A DNA stretch of 64,000 nucleotides from Terrimonas rubra (GCF_042686025.1 NZ_JBHUOZ010000001.1:930001-994000); one strand, 5' to 3'. Shown: positions 24,442 to 34,207, counted from the first letter of the stretch. Translations and numbers: made by a program. The notes: generated from the sequence alone by a model not told the origin.

Positions 24442-27400
24442 CTAATATATTTTGGTTACATTATAGTTTGAAATCCCTGGAGTTCCATCTCCGATAGTAT
24501 TGACATAAGCTTTTACTTCCAGTTGTGCATTTTGCGGAAAATTCTGCCCAAACCTGCTGCTTCTCAACGTAAAATTAGTATTTCCGGTGCTTACCTGATT
24601 CGTAAAATTTATTTGGTTTGTCGTAAACGGAGCATTGCTACTCAACTTGGTTTCATTGACTACTATTTCATATCGGTTAGGTCCGACACTCTTATACCAT
24701 ACATTATCTGCTACCATGTAGCTACCGTCAGGGAGTTTAATCTGCACCTGACTCACTCTTTCAAATCCCGTTAGATTTACACCACTAGCTGTTTGTACTT
24801 TTAGGGGATGGGATGGATCTGTATTAATGGCCTTTTCAAATGCTTTCCCGTCGATCCAACGCTGCGGATACACTTTGGCCTCAGTGTTAATAGCCAGATC
24901 CTGATGCATATCAATGATCTCATCTGCATTGGACGCTTTCAGTACATTATCGTTTACCCCGTCGATGTTATGTGTGGCTTTTCCGCTATACACTTCATTT
25001 GTCCTATCGATCACGATCACATGCTCTTCGCCATTTATGATATTTTTCGTCAGGAGTTTATCATTGTCAATTTTCCTTACCAGCTTACCATTGGTCGAAG
25101 CATTTTTGATCGCATCTGAAACAGGGTTGGTGCCTGGTGTGTTGGGAACAAAGCTCTGGACACCGGTCATTTCTTCCCCAGCACCTTTTACCACATCCTG
25201 TCCTTTATTTAGTATCTTGACGGTGCCGATAACGATCATTGCTACCTGCACGCTATGCCGGCCACCTTGGTACTTGCTGCGATCCCCGCCTGCATTATAA
25301 TTATCGTAACCGGAAGCAGCCGCGAGGAACTGGCGAATTTTTTCACTGTTGAGTTTGCCGATACCGTTCCAGATCGTATTGAGGGTGCGGGCGGGATGAC
25401 GAATAAAGTCATAACCGGCTTTGACCATTTGCATTACTCCGGTAAGTTCATCCACCAGTTGATCGGTTGCGCCTGCCGCTGCTGATGGCATTTTAAAGAC
25501 ACTCTTATCGTAAAGAGCCTTCACATTGATCAGGGTAGTATTAGACCGAACACCACGATCCCAGATGAACTCAGGCATCTGGCCTTCTTTAATGATGTGA
25601 CGGCCGACATCCCAAATGGCGCTGATGGCCTCCAGCAGTCCCATCCCTTCTTTAGAAAACTCCTCTTCATTCAGCACCTGATATCTTTCGAGTTGTCGTT
25701 CGCGACCAACGGTGCGTACATCACGGGCTTCTGCTTCAGCCTGCTCCCTGATCTCGGTCACAACCTGTTGTACATGGTTAACAATTTTGGGATGTGGGTT
25801 GCCAAGTCGTGTGTAATTCAATTTTACCTCATATTGCCACTGTCCATTTTCAATATAGGCGCGAATAGCAATGTCAGCATCGGTAGGTCCGAAAGTACCG
25901 TCTTCGAATTTGTTAGTTTCTGTAAGTTCTTCGCCAAAGGTCAATGTTTTGGGGCCACCCTGGCCGACAGTGTATTTTACGGATTGAGTCTGCTGATCAT
26001 AGAAATAAATCTTTACCGAGCTGTGCAGCCGGTTGTTTAAAAAGCTGTCCAGCTTGGCAGCCGATTCATTAAAATAACTGGTAATTGTTTTTTGTGTCTG
26101 CGAAGCTGGGGCACTGATGGGAGAAGCTGCCGGGCACTCGGTAGGAGTAGATTCCACTACTGATCCTGGTGAAGAGGGTGCAGATTCAATATCGAAAACT
26201 TCACTGGCGGTTGTATTGATGTTGCCTGGAGTGTTGGGCCGTAGACGATAATCTACGATCTGTCGCTCAATTTTGCACTGCCCATTCGGTTCTTTCACCC
26301 ATTTCATTCTGACCACTTTCACGAAGCCGTCCACCGGCGTTGGATTTTGAACCAGCAGAGAAGGATTGAACAGGCTGTCAAAATTGGGTCGGCCATTCAC
26401 AACCTTATAGAAGCCTGTAAATTTCGGTGGAGGAACTGCTATGGCACCAGGCATAAGATATTCCTCTTGGATCGATACGTATCGCTGTCCATTGATAGAG
26501 AAGCCATATACTGCACCATTGGTATGACTGGCTGGATCAATGTTTTTATAAACCTGTACGCGGGCACCTGCAGGAAATGTGATAAGCTGGCCGGAAGAAG
26601 TTACATAAGTGCTGACATGCTCATATTCCGCCAGTCTATCGAAAGTCGTAGTGTCTACTTTTTCGATCCTGTCAAATGGAATTTCCGGAAGCCAGCCAGG
26701 GTCGCATTCAAAACCAGTGGCGGGGGTACCTGGTTCATTTTCCGGACAGGGATCTTCGTCTTCCCAATTACAATTCGTGCAAGAGCCGGAACCACTTGTA
26801 CCGCCACTGCTCTGCACACTAAACCAGCTCCAATCTTCATCATTAAAGTCATCAAACCAAAAGGTAATGCAGACGGTATTTTCAGCCGAGCAAGAGGGCT
26901 TTATCATAGACCTGTTATATACGGCAGAACTCCTAACAGCTGTACAGCTAACAAAATAAGTATATGTTATACATACCTCTTCCCAATAGACGCCATTCTC
27001 GGACCCATGAATTCGCCCCGCATTGTTGTTGTGGAATCGAATTATTTCAAGTCGATTGTCCATGGACAAATCATTACTTTGATCAATCAATCTTCTATCG
27101 TACAGATCGAATTGGGTGTTCCCGAAAATGTTGTAGTCAAAATACAGGAAGGATAAAAAGAGGTCCTTGCCCCCCCATTGCCCCTCTGTAGGCTGTCCTT
27201 CACCCAAAAGGTCGCGATACCGGGTTGGATAGACCAGCCGGTACAACGTGTCGGACTGTGTGATCTTTGCGATGAGTATAGCATCGGTAGTAATACTACT
27301 GTCGCGGACAAATGGAATAAATATCATTTGATTGTCAACGGCGTTTCCCTGCCCTCTTGTAGCTTGAGATCGTCCTGTGGCCACCTTTGATTTATCCCAT

Positions 27401-27648
27401 AATGGGAAACCCGCATTTCGAGTCAAGCGGCTCACAAAATTGCGGGAAGCATCTTGTCGCTCGATACTGCGAGCAATGGCTAATACTGTTGGATGGGTAG
27501 TAGTAGTGGTTTGAAAAAACCGAGCCTTTACACTAGAAATATCTTCTGATTTGGTCCGTTCGAAATCTATTTTGCGGCAGCTATTACTAACAATTAGGAA
27601 GATGCCGAATGTAAGGCTCAGTAACAGTAGTTTTTGATTTCTTCTCAT
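24442..27648 (-). CDS. Large lipoprotein with C-terminal REase-like toxin domain
   Basis: 1068 residues. N-terminal lipoprotein signal with lipid Cys24 (FLIVSNSCRK). Residues 60-270 are a conserved-looking surface region with several Cys. Residues 285-325 are a Gly/Ser/Cys-rich linker (GSGSCTNCNWEDEDPCPE). 330-560 is beta-rich, and 600-850 helical. The last 150 residues resemble a PD-(D/E)xK fold: D981 (MVADNVWYK), then E999-T-K1001 (EIVVNETKLSSN), then PFTTNQINFTNQ, a pattern of polymorphic toxin nucleases. A surface-anchored nuclease effector fits, with immunity from the next gene. The delivery route cannot be read. No VgrG, PAAR or RHS core is present. Confidence 0.7.
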   Translation of the reverse strand: MRRNQKLLLLSLTFGIFLIVSNSCRKIDFERTKSEDISSVKARFFQTTTTTHPTVLAIARSIERQDASRNFVSRLTRNAGFPLWDKSKVATGRSQATRGQGNAVDNQMIFIPFVRDSSITTDAILIAKITQSDTLYRLVYPTRYRDLLGEGQPTEGQWGGKDLFLSFLYFDYNIFGNTQFDLYDRRLIDQSNDLSMDNRLEIIRFHNNNAGRIHGSENGVYWEEVCITYTYFVSCTAVRSSAVYNRSMIKPSCSAENTVCITFWFDDFNDEDWSWFSVQSSGGTSGSGSCTNCNWEDEDPCPENEPGTPATGFECDPGWLPEIPFDRIEKVDTTTFDRLAEYEHVSTYVTSSGQLITFPAGARVQVYKNIDPASHTNGAVYGFSINGQRYVSIQEEYLMPGAIAVPPPKFTGFYKVVNGRPNFDSLFNPSLLVQNPTPVDGFVKVVRMKWVKEPNGQCKIERQIVDYRLRPNTPGNINTTASEVFDIESAPSSPGSVVESTPTECPAASPISAPASQTQKTITSYFNESAAKLDSFLNNRLHSSVKIYFYDQQTQSVKYTVGQGGPKTLTFGEELTETNKFEDGTFGPTDADIAIRAYIENGQWQYEVKLNYTRLGNPHPKIVNHVQQVVTEIREQAEAEARDVRTVGRERQLERYQVLNEEEFSKEGMGLLEAISAIWDVGRHIIKEGQMPEFIWDRGVRSNTTLINVKALYDKSVFKMPSAAAGATDQLVDELTGVMQMVKAGYDFIRHPARTLNTIWNGIGKLNSEKIRQFLAAASGYDNYNAGGDRSKYQGGRHSVQVAMIVIGTVKILNKGQDVVKGAGEEMTGVQSFVPNTPGTNPVSDAIKNASTNGKLVRKIDNDKLLTKNIINGEEHVIVIDRTNEVYSGKATHNIDGVNDNVLKASNADEIIDMHQDLAINTEAKVYPQRWIDGKAFEKAINTDPSHPLKVQTASGVNLTGFERVSQVQIKLPDGSYMVADNVWYKSVGPNRYEIVVNETKLSSNAPFTTNQINFTNQVSTGNTNFTLRSSRFGQNFPQNAQLEVKAYVNTIGDGTPGISNYNVTKIY

Positions 27649-27883
27649 AGTTGATTTATGATTGGGTTTTGGTGGAGAAATAAAAATGGTATGTAGATAG
27701 AATATTATGATCGGCTAAGTATTCTTTCTAGCTGTAGGACGGTGGACGCAATAAATTTTAAACGCATCAAACTTAGGTTCGACACAGTGGTTTTTGGGCA
27801 TTGTAGCATTTTTAGGTAGAGCAATTCCCTGCAACTTTCAAAATAGCCCCAACAATGAGCGGCGAAAGAAGTCGCAAGTTAAA
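27649..27883. other. Upstream region of the lipoprotein toxin gene
   Basis: 235 bases, AT-rich near the start codon. It probably carries the promoter of the leftward toxin gene but no exact TAnnTTTG element is found at the right distance. Confidence 0.3.
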
Positions 27884-28096
27884 TTAGTCAGGAAGCTTAG
27901 CTAAAGTAGGAAACCCTGTTTTATAATGCAATACCACATTGTGGTATTTTCGTCCTTTAAAATCGATTGTTGTGGGAATGAGCTCCTTAAAAGCTAAGAA
28001 CTTTAAATATACTTCTCTAAACTTTTTAACATCTGATCTGCCCTCCACAATTAAAGCCCATGTTCCTCTAACAAATGTGTCTTCAAAAAAGCTCAA
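27884..28096 (-). CDS. Small hypothetical protein
   Basis: 70 residues (MSFFEDTFVRGTWALIVEGR, KFREVYLKFLAFKELIPTTI). No family recognised and no signal peptide. A 64-codon frame on the other strand covers the same DNA, but this one has the more protein-like composition. It sits upstream of the toxin/immunity genes on the same strand. It may be a fragment. The following 28097-28432 holds no supported gene. Confidence 0.35.
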   Translation of the reverse strand: MSFFEDTFVRGTWALIVEGRSDVKKFREVYLKFLAFKELIPTTIDFKGRKYHNVVLHYKTGFPTLAKLPD

Positions 28097-28432
28097 CGTC
28101 TATAGAGAGGGGTTACAGTCATTTACAATTTAACTGAAACTGAGACTAATGTTATATCTATTCAGCTAAACAGCATTATGCAATAAATGTATTATTTCCA
28201 CTTGCGCTGCTATACTTTGTTTTGATAATTTGCGGATCATCGGATTAGAAATATCAGCTAAAATACATGTTTTATGGATAGACCTTAATATCTTAGGTTT
28301 AAAGACATATTTTAACATTCTTTTGCACGGAGTTCCTTATTGCTTATCAATGCCTGTTTTGTCAGTGGATTTCCGGTATTTCAATCAAATAGCAAGGTTA
28401 TCAATATAAGGACATTGCGGGAAACAACTATT

Positions 28433-28450
28433 ATTTGTCAAATGACAAAT
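28433..28450. promoter_or_regulatory. Palindromic operator-like site before the Crp/Fnr gene
   Basis: ATTTGTCA, AA, TGACAAAT is a perfect 18-base palindrome ending 20 bases before the -7 element at 28471. A variant, TTTGCCA TT TGGCAAA, lies at 29061-29076. Two copies flanking a Crp/Fnr-type gene suggest its own binding sites. Confidence 0.6.
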
Positions 28451-28470
28451 TCACATCCAACAACAATTTC

Positions 28471-28478
28471 TAACTTTG
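28471..28478 (+). promoter_or_regulatory. Promoter -7 element of the Crp/Fnr gene
   Basis: TAACTTTG matches TAnnTTTG exactly. The ATG follows after only four bases, so the transcript would be nearly leaderless, or the true start lies downstream. Confidence 0.5.
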
Positions 28479-28482
28479 CTCA

Positions 28483-29052
28483 ATGGATACCTTCATTGAA
28501 TATGTTTTACAGTTTGGCAATTTGAATAAGCAACAAATTGACCTTATTAAGAACAAGGCGACAGAAGTAGAACTCCACAAAGACGAATACTACTGGGAAG
28601 CCGGGAAAACCGTGAAACAAATCGGGTTTCTAACCAATGGCGTTATTCGGGTTTTTTATTACAACAACAAAGGCGAAGAGATTACCAGGTACTTTATTGA
28701 CGAAAATCATTTGATTTTATCCGGAAACACTGTTGACGAAGTTTATACCCCTTCCGAATACCTTTCTGCTACCACAGATTGTAAACTGGTTGTTTTTTCA
28801 AAACAGGACTGGAAAGACCTCAGCGACACTATTATAGGCTGGAGCAGTATTATTCAAAAAATAATTACCAAACATCACACTGAAAAAATTACAAGAAGAA
28901 GTGAATTGGTGTCTCAGGAGGGAACTGAACGTTATCTTGACTTCATTAAAAAATTCCCAACACTGGTAAATCGCGTACCATTGTCATACATTGCTTCTTA
29001 TCTGGGGATCACACAATCTTCTTTAAGCAGGATCAGAAAAAATATCCGCTAA
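28483..29052 (+). CDS. Crp/Fnr-family transcriptional regulator
   Basis: 189 residues. An N-terminal cyclic-nucleotide-binding-like barrel (IGFLTNGVIRVFYYNNKGEE, ITRYFIDENHLILS) is followed by a short C-terminal helix-turn-helix (VPLSYIASYLGITQSSLSRI). It has no Cys cluster for FeS sensing and lacks the canonical cAMP-binding RxS-type pocket sequence, as is common in this Bacteroidota branch. Palindromes at 28433-28450 and 29061-29076 flank it. Likely controls itself and the aldo/keto reductase gene that follows. Confidence 0.9.
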   Translation: MDTFIEYVLQFGNLNKQQIDLIKNKATEVELHKDEYYWEAGKTVKQIGFLTNGVIRVFYYNNKGEEITRYFIDENHLILSGNTVDEVYTPSEYLSATTDCKLVVFSKQDWKDLSDTIIGWSSIIQKIITKHHTEKITRRSELVSQEGTERYLDFIKKFPTLVNRVPLSYIASYLGITQSSLSRIRKNIR

Positions 29053-29060
29053 AACCGCTT

Positions 29061-29076
29061 TTTGCCATTTGGCAAA
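29061..29076. promoter_or_regulatory. Palindromic operator-like site before the aldo/keto reductase gene
   Basis: TTTGCCA, TT, TGGCAAA is a perfect inverted repeat with the pattern TTTGYCAnnTGRCAAA shared with 28433-28450. It lies 9 bases after the regulator stop and 54 before the reductase start. Confidence 0.6.
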
Positions 29077-29130
29077 TGATACCATTTTTTATTTGGTCAA
29101 TTTCGTTTTTCAAATTTAAAATCTGGAAAA

Positions 29131-30111
29131 ATGAAATTAAGAAAATTAGGAAAAAGCGGACCGGAAGTGTCTGAACTTGGTTTTGGAGCAATGGGGTTAA
29201 GCTTCCCCAATGCACCATCAAAGGAAGAAAGCATCAAATTAATTCGTTCAGCCGTTGAACAGGGTATTACTTTTTTTGACACGGCCCAGGGCTACGGAGA
29301 GAATGAGCTCTTAGTAGGGGAAGCACTTGAACCATTACGAAAAGAGGTTGTTATCGCCACTAAATTCGGTTTTAAAAACGGGGATGTAAGACAAGGCTTA
29401 GACAGTCATCCTGACAACATCAAAGCCGTAGCCGAAGCTTCGTTAAAAAGACTAAGGACAGACGTCATTGATTTATTTTACCAGCACAGGCCTGACCCCA
29501 ATATTCCTGTTGAAGAGGTGGCAGGAGCAGTAAAAGATTTAATCCGGGAAGGCAAGGTCAGGTATTTTGGCCTCTCCGAAGCAAATGAAGAAACGATTCG
29601 TAAAGCGCACGCTGTTTTAGCTGTAACAGCTTTGCAAAGCGAATATTCTATGTTTTATCGTGAACCCGAAAACAATATCCTTTCAACATTAGAAGAACTG
29701 GGAATTGGTTTAGTTCCTTTCAGTCCATTGGGCAAAGGTTTTCTGACAGGAACCATCAACGCAGGTGTTGAGTTGGATAAAAATGATACGAGAAATATGC
29801 TGCCTCGTTTTAGCAAAGAAAACAGGGCCGCCAATCAGGCACTGGTTGATTTGGTTACTGCTATCGCAGCAGACAAAAACGCAACACCAGCACAAATCGC
29901 ATTGGCCTGGTTGCTGGCACAAAAACCATTCATCGTTCCCATTCCCGGCACCTCAAAATTACTCCGTTTGCAGGAAAACATTGGTGCAACAAAAGTCACT
30001 ATTACAAACGACGAATTAGGTCAAATTAATAGGGCCTTGTCAACAATTAAGATCACCGGCGAACGTTACCCCACCCATTTACGGACCATTGCAGAAAATA
30101 ATGAAAAATAG
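29131..30111 (+). CDS. Aldo/keto reductase
   Basis: 326 residues, full length. The catalytic tetrad of the family is visible: Asp and Tyr in FFDTAQGYGENE, Lys in VVIATKFGF, His in LFYQHRPDPN. The NADPH-binding end has LAWLLAQKPFIVPIPGTSK. It reduces aldehydes or ketones with NADPH in the cytoplasm; this subgroup (YakC/AKR13-like) is general purpose. Follows the Crp/Fnr regulator by 78 bases with an operator-like palindrome between them. The 240 bases after it (30112-30353) hold no gene. Confidence 0.92.
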   Translation: MKLRKLGKSGPEVSELGFGAMGLSFPNAPSKEESIKLIRSAVEQGITFFDTAQGYGENELLVGEALEPLRKEVVIATKFGFKNGDVRQGLDSHPDNIKAVAEASLKRLRTDVIDLFYQHRPDPNIPVEEVAGAVKDLIREGKVRYFGLSEANEETIRKAHAVLAVTALQSEYSMFYREPENNILSTLEELGIGLVPFSPLGKGFLTGTINAGVELDKNDTRNMLPRFSKENRAANQALVDLVTAIAADKNATPAQIALAWLLAQKPFIVPIPGTSKLLRLQENIGATKVTITNDELGQINRALSTIKITGERYPTHLRTIAENNEK

Positions 30112-30353
30112 CAACCCGGTTAAAAATATTACCTGTAATGGCCAGAAGTAGCGCTGTTCAAAAATCTTATTATAGATCGAACGCCTGGCAGGCACCGCCG
30201 GGAGGCAATCCCTTTTGACAGGCTTTTAATTTAACGAACCAATTAGGTATTACCTTTAAACAAATTGTTTAAAAGCGAAACCCTTTTCAATAATATAATG
30301 TATAGATTTGTATCCTATATACCGGTTCATCAAACTAACCGATTTTAATAATT

Positions 30354-30725
30354 ATGATGCACATAATTGCAAACATCCTTACTACTCTCGTTATTATAGA
30401 ACATATCTATATTGTTTGGATGGAAATGTTTGCATGGGAAACTGCCGGTAAAAAAACATTCGGAAAATCTTTACCCCACCATCTTTTCAAACCAACTAAA
30501 GGGCTGGCCGCAAATCAGGGGCTTTATAACGGTTTTCTTGTGGCAGGTTTGGTTTGGTCTTTTTTCATCAATGATGCAACATGGAGCATCAATATCAGGC
30601 TGTTCTTCCTCGGATGTGTAGCTGTTGCAGGTATATTCGGCGCGTTTACCGCTTCTAAAAAAATTTTTTTTGTACAGGCACTTCCTGCGCTGCTGGCCAT
30701 TTTGTTTGTTCTTGCTTCAAAATAA
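30354..30725 (+). CDS. DUF1304 membrane protein
   Basis: 123 residues with four membrane segments. The conserved motifs EHIYIVWMEMFAWETAGKK and NQGLYNGFLVAGLVWSFF are typical of DUF1304. The function of the family is not established. Single gene. Confidence 0.88.
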   Translation: MMHIIANILTTLVIIEHIYIVWMEMFAWETAGKKTFGKSLPHHLFKPTKGLAANQGLYNGFLVAGLVWSFFINDATWSINIRLFFLGCVAVAGIFGAFTASKKIFFVQALPALLAILFVLASK

Positions 30726-31070
30726 AGCCGAGTTTAGGTATCCGATATTTCCCGTTCTAGTATCATAATGAACCTCCTCTACGAACCTGTCAACTTAGTA
30801 TGCTTCGCTAAAAAGGCCGCCGGTCATCGGCCTTAAGCCCCTCAATGGTTCCAATAATAAAATGAACTGTTCTCCTTTTTATTACCAATTAAACAAAAAC
30901 AGTAACTTTAGTAAAAGGTGATACATCCAGATGGTAAGGCTGTGATAAATTGAAAATCAAAAACAAAATAGCTTATTAGCCCCGGAATATTTGCATACTG
31001 TTGTAAAGAAAGAAGATAACATTTTAATAGACCAAAGGAATGGTTTAATGCGTACCGCCTATTCAAAAAA
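30726..31070. other. Intergenic stretch with one GC-rich hairpin
   Basis: 345 bases. AAGGCCG (30813-30819) and CGGCCTT (30828-30834) form a seven-pair hairpin without a T-run. It may terminate the DUF1304 transcript. No gene is seen. Confidence 0.4.
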
Positions 31071-31889
31071 TTGATCGGTTTGAAATTACAATTTTACATA
31101 CCAGAAAATGATACGTTGAAGCAATTTATAGAAGGCTACTATTTCATTGCTGATGACGACCCGAAAAGAACTGAAGAATATTTAACCTTCCCCAATAATT
31201 ATTCTATTGTCACAATAAATCTCAATTCAGATTTTACGTTTGCCGAAAACAGGATCTCAATTGTGCCCTCTGCAAAAAAAAATATACATGCCAGCCTGGT
31301 CTATAATTACACTGTTCCGATAATAGTATATTACGAAAAACCCATTCGGGAGATAACTATTTATTTCAAGCCACTTGGTATTAATCGTTTTGTAAATAAT
31401 GTTGAGACAATGTTTTCATCTAGCCAGATGGTAGAATTTACACCCGGCTTTTCAGATTTTAAGGAAGAGATGAGTCGGATCTTTCATATTGTTGATGTGC
31501 AATGCCAAAGAAAGGAATTGGAAGCGTATTGGTTATCGAAGTTGATAGAGAAAGATTTATCTGCCATTGAAAATATTTTGGCTGATATTGAATCAAACAT
31601 GAAGATTGCCGACATTGCCCAAAAAAATAATATTTCGAGAAAACATCTATACAAGATGGTTTACAAGTATCTGGGCAAATCTCCTATGGATTACAGAAAA
31701 ATATTTAGGTTCAGAAATGCTTTAAGGAACAAGGGCAAAGTGAAAAACTTAACAGAGTTGTCCTACGAAAACGACTTCTACGATCAACCTCACCTGGTAA
31801 AAGACTTTAAAACCTTGACCAAATCAAGCCCGCATTCTTTTTTTAGAAATGTAAATACGGAACTAAAGAACGTTTGGCGTTTTATGTAG
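31071..31889 (+). CDS. AraC-family transcriptional regulator
   Basis: About 272 residues. The start is TTG at 31071 or 31080 (LKLQFYIPENDTLKQFIEGY); no ATG fits. The N-terminal DUF6597-like sensing part ends near 160. Two helix-turn-helix units follow (MKIADIAQKNNISRKHLYKM, LSYENDFYDQPHLVKDFKTL). It is followed by a secreted serine hydrolase 75 bases later, a likely target. Confidence 0.85.
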   Translation: MIGLKLQFYIPENDTLKQFIEGYYFIADDDPKRTEEYLTFPNNYSIVTINLNSDFTFAENRISIVPSAKKNIHASLVYNYTVPIIVYYEKPIREITIYFKPLGINRFVNNVETMFSSSQMVEFTPGFSDFKEEMSRIFHIVDVQCQRKELEAYWLSKLIEKDLSAIENILADIESNMKIADIAQKNNISRKHLYKMVYKYLGKSPMDYRKIFRFRNALRNKGKVKNLTELSYENDFYDQPHLVKDFKTLTKSSPHSFFRNVNTELKNVWRFM

Positions 31890-31963
31890 CAGGTAACAAT
31901 TTTACAAGTTTTAGCCGCTTTTTCAATGTTTCTTTGGTTTATATTTTTGAAAATCAGGACGCC

Positions 31964-33526
31964 ATGAAAAAAACAATAGCTCAGTTCGCTTTAGTGACCT
32001 TATTAGTATTGACTGCTCTTCCGGTTTTTTCCCAGTTATCTTCTCAAAAGATCGACTCACTTATGGAAGAGGCTTTAATTAAATTAAACGTTGCCGGAGC
32101 CTCGATTGCCGTTGTAAAAGATGGAAAGGTTATACACCAAAAAGGGTATGGTTTCGCTTCTATCAACACGAAAGAGAAAGTCACAGAATATAGCAACTTC
32201 CAAATAGCATCCAATACCAAGGCTTTTACCACCGCCGCACTTGCAATATTAGTAGATGAAGGGAAGGTAAAGTGGGAGGATAAAGTAAAAGACCATATCC
32301 CTGAATTTAAAATGTACAACGATTATGTAACGGACAATTTTAGCATTGCTGATCTGCTGACTCATCGCAGCGGCCTGGGATTGGGAGCGGGTGATTTAAC
32401 TTTCATTCCGGACGGAGCTGATTTCACGGTGAATGATCTCCTGGGTATTTTTCAACATTTCAAACCCGTTTCCCCTTTTAGAACAAAATATAACTATGAT
32501 AATTTACTCTATATTATTGCCGGCGAAATCATAGCAAGGGTGAGTAATATGAGGTTCGATGAATTTATTCAAAAACGAATTTTCACCCCATTGCAGATGA
32601 CTTCTTCTTTTGTCGGGGACCCTAATATTCCTACAGCCGGGAGTCTTGCTGCTCCGCATTCTACAGCAACGGGTGAATTAAAAACGATAAACCGCTTCAA
32701 CATTGGAATGATTGGTCCGGCAGGTGGGATATATTCTAATGTTTCAGACATGTCAAAATGGATGGTCACCCAGATCAATAGGGGGCGGTATGGAAGTGAT
32801 CAAAAACAAGTGCTGTTTAGTACCGCGAACAGCGGTAAAATGTGGACGATTCAAACTGTTTTACCCAATTATGTCTCTGAACGATACAATACGCATTTTA
32901 ACGGATATGGTTTAGGTTGGGTGCTAAATGATATGAGAGGTAATTTAGTGGCCATGCATACAGGCGGCTTGCCCGGCATGTTATCACAGGTGACCTTAGT
33001 ACCAGATTTGAAATTAGGGATAGTAGTTTTAACGAATACCGAAAGCGGTGGTGGTAGCCTGGCATTTGCGCTTACCAGAACAATTATGGACAGTTATTTC
33101 GGCCTGGATGATGCAAAGTGGATCGATAACAGGGTCCGAAATCTTGCCGTAAACATAAGCGCTGCTGATGAAGCAACAAGGAAGGTTTGGGCACAGGTCG
33201 ATTCTGTAAAAAACACCAAATACAACCCTCATGATTATATTGGTATGTATGAAGATAAATGGTTTGGACGGATGGAGATTTTTAAGAAAGGGGCCGGGCT
33301 TTGGATCAGAAGTTTGCGTTCGCCAAAATTAAACGGTCGCATGTTTTTTTATGACACCAACATGTTTGCCGTCAAATGGGAATACCGTGACATGAATTGT
33401 GACGCTTTAATCACTTTTTATCCTGAACAAAAAGACAGCGCTCAATCTTTTAAAATAAAAGGAATATCGCCTTCTATGGATTTCAGTTTCGACTTTCAAG
33501 ACCTATATTTAAAAAGAATAAAATGA
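31964..33526 (+). CDS. Secreted serine hydrolase (class C beta-lactamase-like)
   Basis: About 520 residues from the ATG at 31964, which starts a clear signal peptide (KKTIAQFALVTLLVLTALP). A promoter-like TATTTTTG (31942-31949) precedes it. Motifs: nucleophile SxxK in FQIASNTKAFTT, YxN in TKYNYDNLLY, and the third motif HTG in AMHTGGLPG. The last 110 residues are the DUF3471-like C-terminal domain (YIGMYEDKWFGRMEIF). Such periplasmic enzymes are mostly peptidases or esterases rather than true beta-lactamases. Confidence 0.9.
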   Translation: MKKTIAQFALVTLLVLTALPVFSQLSSQKIDSLMEEALIKLNVAGASIAVVKDGKVIHQKGYGFASINTKEKVTEYSNFQIASNTKAFTTAALAILVDEGKVKWEDKVKDHIPEFKMYNDYVTDNFSIADLLTHRSGLGLGAGDLTFIPDGADFTVNDLLGIFQHFKPVSPFRTKYNYDNLLYIIAGEIIARVSNMRFDEFIQKRIFTPLQMTSSFVGDPNIPTAGSLAAPHSTATGELKTINRFNIGMIGPAGGIYSNVSDMSKWMVTQINRGRYGSDQKQVLFSTANSGKMWTIQTVLPNYVSERYNTHFNGYGLGWVLNDMRGNLVAMHTGGLPGMLSQVTLVPDLKLGIVVLTNTESGGGSLAFALTRTIMDSYFGLDDAKWIDNRVRNLAVNISAADEATRKVWAQVDSVKNTKYNPHDYIGMYEDKWFGRMEIFKKGAGLWIRSLRSPKLNGRMFFYDTNMFAVKWEYRDMNCDALITFYPEQKDSAQSFKIKGISPSMDFSFDFQDLYLKRIK

Positions 33527-33811
33527 ATTTAAAGTTTTGAAACCCTTCACACAGTAATTAAACAGCGGGTTGAGTAAGTTCTTATCCGATTATATCTGGA
33601 TCAGCAAAAGAAAAGGAGCTGAACGGTTTTTCCAGAGAAACCCTCTTCGAAACCCTGGTTTGTTTTGGCGATCAGTTGGGGGCGTAAAAGTTTTCGGTAT
33701 CATTGACCACACCATAAATGGCCGTTTTATTTTCCTGGCAGTTGATAATATGATTCCTGGTATTCTTTCACCGCCAGCGGCAGTATTTTTTTTGATATTA
33801 AAACAGCTTAC

Positions 33812-34207
33812 TTACAGCTTAACGGGTGTGCAGAGCTCAATCAAAAACCCATCTATATCCCGTACATAAGCCACCGTCTGCCCCCATGGTTTTTGCATGG
33901 GTTCCTGTACCATTTTAGCACCCGACTGTAACGCTTGTGTTACCGCCGCTGCTACATCCTGTGTTACAAACCCCAGCTCCATAGCGAAAGGCCTGGCATC
34001 CGGGTTGCTTTCAATAAACCCGTTTTTAAGGTTTGTATTGGCTAGTCCCTGGGAGGCAAAGGCGATGGTGGTTGCGCCGGTCTGTAACTCCCCGTAATCA
34101 TTTTCAGGGGTTAGGAACCGTCGCTCCAGCCCAAATGCCTGTTCGTAAAATGCGATAGATGCTGCAACATCCTGCACATATAAAATTGTATAGCCGAATT
34201 GTACCAT
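33812..34207 (-). CDS. VOC-family (glyoxalase/bleomycin-resistance fold) protein
   Basis: 131 residues with two beta-alpha-beta-beta-beta repeats (YTILYVQDVAASIAFYEQAF, GLERRF; and GFVTQDVAAAVTQALQSGAK, then AYVRDIDGFLIELCTPV). The final Glu in FLIELC is a typical metal ligand. Substrate unknown. The next gene upstream on the same strand is a second, frameshifted VOC gene. The 33527-33811 stretch downstream has no supported gene. Confidence 0.88.
   Translation of the reverse strand: MVQFGYTILYVQDVAASIAFYEQAFGLERRFLTPENDYGELQTGATTIAFASQGLANTNLKNGFIESNPDARPFAMELGFVTQDVAAAVTQALQSGAKMVQEPMQKPWGQTVAYVRDIDGFLIELCTPVKL

Noticed and set aside
26347..27156. 269-codon frame antisense to the lipoprotein toxin gene
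   Set aside because: Long but entirely inside the well-supported 1068-residue gene; its composition is that of an antisense shadow.
27939..28133. 64-codon + strand frame
   Set aside because: Antisense to a more protein-like 70-codon minus-strand frame; neither is strong.
31964..33526. True beta-lactamase (antibiotic resistance)
   Set aside because: It has a long extra C-terminal domain and generic SxxK motifs shared with many peptidases and esterases; resistance cannot be claimed.
33570..33869. 99-codon + strand frame between the serine hydrolase and VOC genes
   Set aside because: TTG start, overlaps the VOC gene on the other strand, no family pattern.
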